Origin: an uncultured Phocaeicola sp.
Lineage (GTDB): Bacteria; Bacteroidota; Bacteroidia; Bacteroidales; Bacteroidaceae
Reading direction: 5' to 3'
Assembly: GCA_944320885.1 (NCBI GenBank)
Contig: CALUJE010000003.1
Location: 62,001 to 126,000 of the forward strand
Length of the DNA: 64,000 nt
The notes beneath the pieces are model-generated. The model made no database searches, was not told the origin of the DNA, and was given only the letters and a program-made list of their open reading frames with translations. Shown here in pieces: positions 62,750 through 64,000 of this stretch; position 1 is the first letter of the stretch, and each line of letters opens with the position of its first letter. The position numbers and the translations under genes are program-made.

Positions 62750-64000
<1,251 letters not shown>

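Overview
The window reads as chromosomal core DNA of a gut Bacteroidales, most likely Phocaeicola (the Bacteroides vulgatus/dorei lineage). Supporting signs are the Bacteroidetes promoter form (TAnnTTTG near -7, TTTG near -33), A-rich start regions without strong Shine-Dalgarno sites, Bacteroidales families (HU-CCDC81/SPOR protein, DUF5063, DUF4286, META lipoprotein) and a four-gene operon with the same gene order as the L-galactose operon that I recall from B. vulgatus. I see no rRNA, tRNA, insertion sequence, phage, integrase or CRISPR. Both ends cut a gene: the C-terminal part of a WecB-type epimerase at the left and an ABC-F ATPase at the right.

Layout. 1-1.7 kb: epimerase fragment and 6-phosphofructokinase. 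1.7-6 kb: hexuronate catabolism (uxaB and a LacI regulator, divergent from uxaC). 6.1-8.9 kb: cobalamin nucleotide-loop assembly (cobU-cobT-cobS-cobC). 8.95-11.3 kb: DUF4286-ruvC-ModF-like ABC ATPase. 11.4-15.6 kb: L-galactose to D-tagaturonate operon with a FucP-like permease; its product is the substrate of the uxaB enzyme 8 kb away. 16.3-19.95 kb: BtuB-like receptor and BtuF-like lipoprotein behind a cobalamin riboswitch. 21-26 kb: envelope/FHA/HAD operon and two rRNA/RNA modification enzymes. 26.3-30.7 kb: pyruvate phosphate dikinase, then a lipoprotein plus ATP-grasp ligase pair. 30.9-39.8 kb: an ABC/FtsX-type tripartite efflux operon beside an NtrC/NtrY-type two-component system; a close match to a sigma-54 promoter precedes the efflux operon. 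39.9-47.6 kb: DUF6057-like membrane protein, branching enzyme, YhcH, inositol monophosphatase-like, 14-repeat MORN protein, degenerate M16 protein, kdsB. 47.7-55.6 kb: short HPPK-like protein, DUF1847, xanthine salvage, RNA methyltransferase, exonuclease, asparaginase, phosphatase. 55.8-62.5 kb: META lipoprotein, a non-coding region with a candidate small RNA, and the threonine operon thrA-apgM-thrC.

The least expected signals are non-coding: (i) a 31-codon leader ORF with 8 Thr and 8 Met codons between the thrA promoter and thrA, absent from simple ORF calling; (ii) a candidate ~68-nt RNA downstream of thrC with its own promoter and terminator, preceded by three TGTT-N4/5-AACA dyads; (iii) the sigma-54 site in front of the efflux operon. 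Several proteins lack a key family residue: M16 without HxxEH, ABC-F with DT instead of DE in its second Walker B, ModF-like with DN in its first, PFK with GGNGS. All names rest on reading protein motifs by eye; no database search was run.
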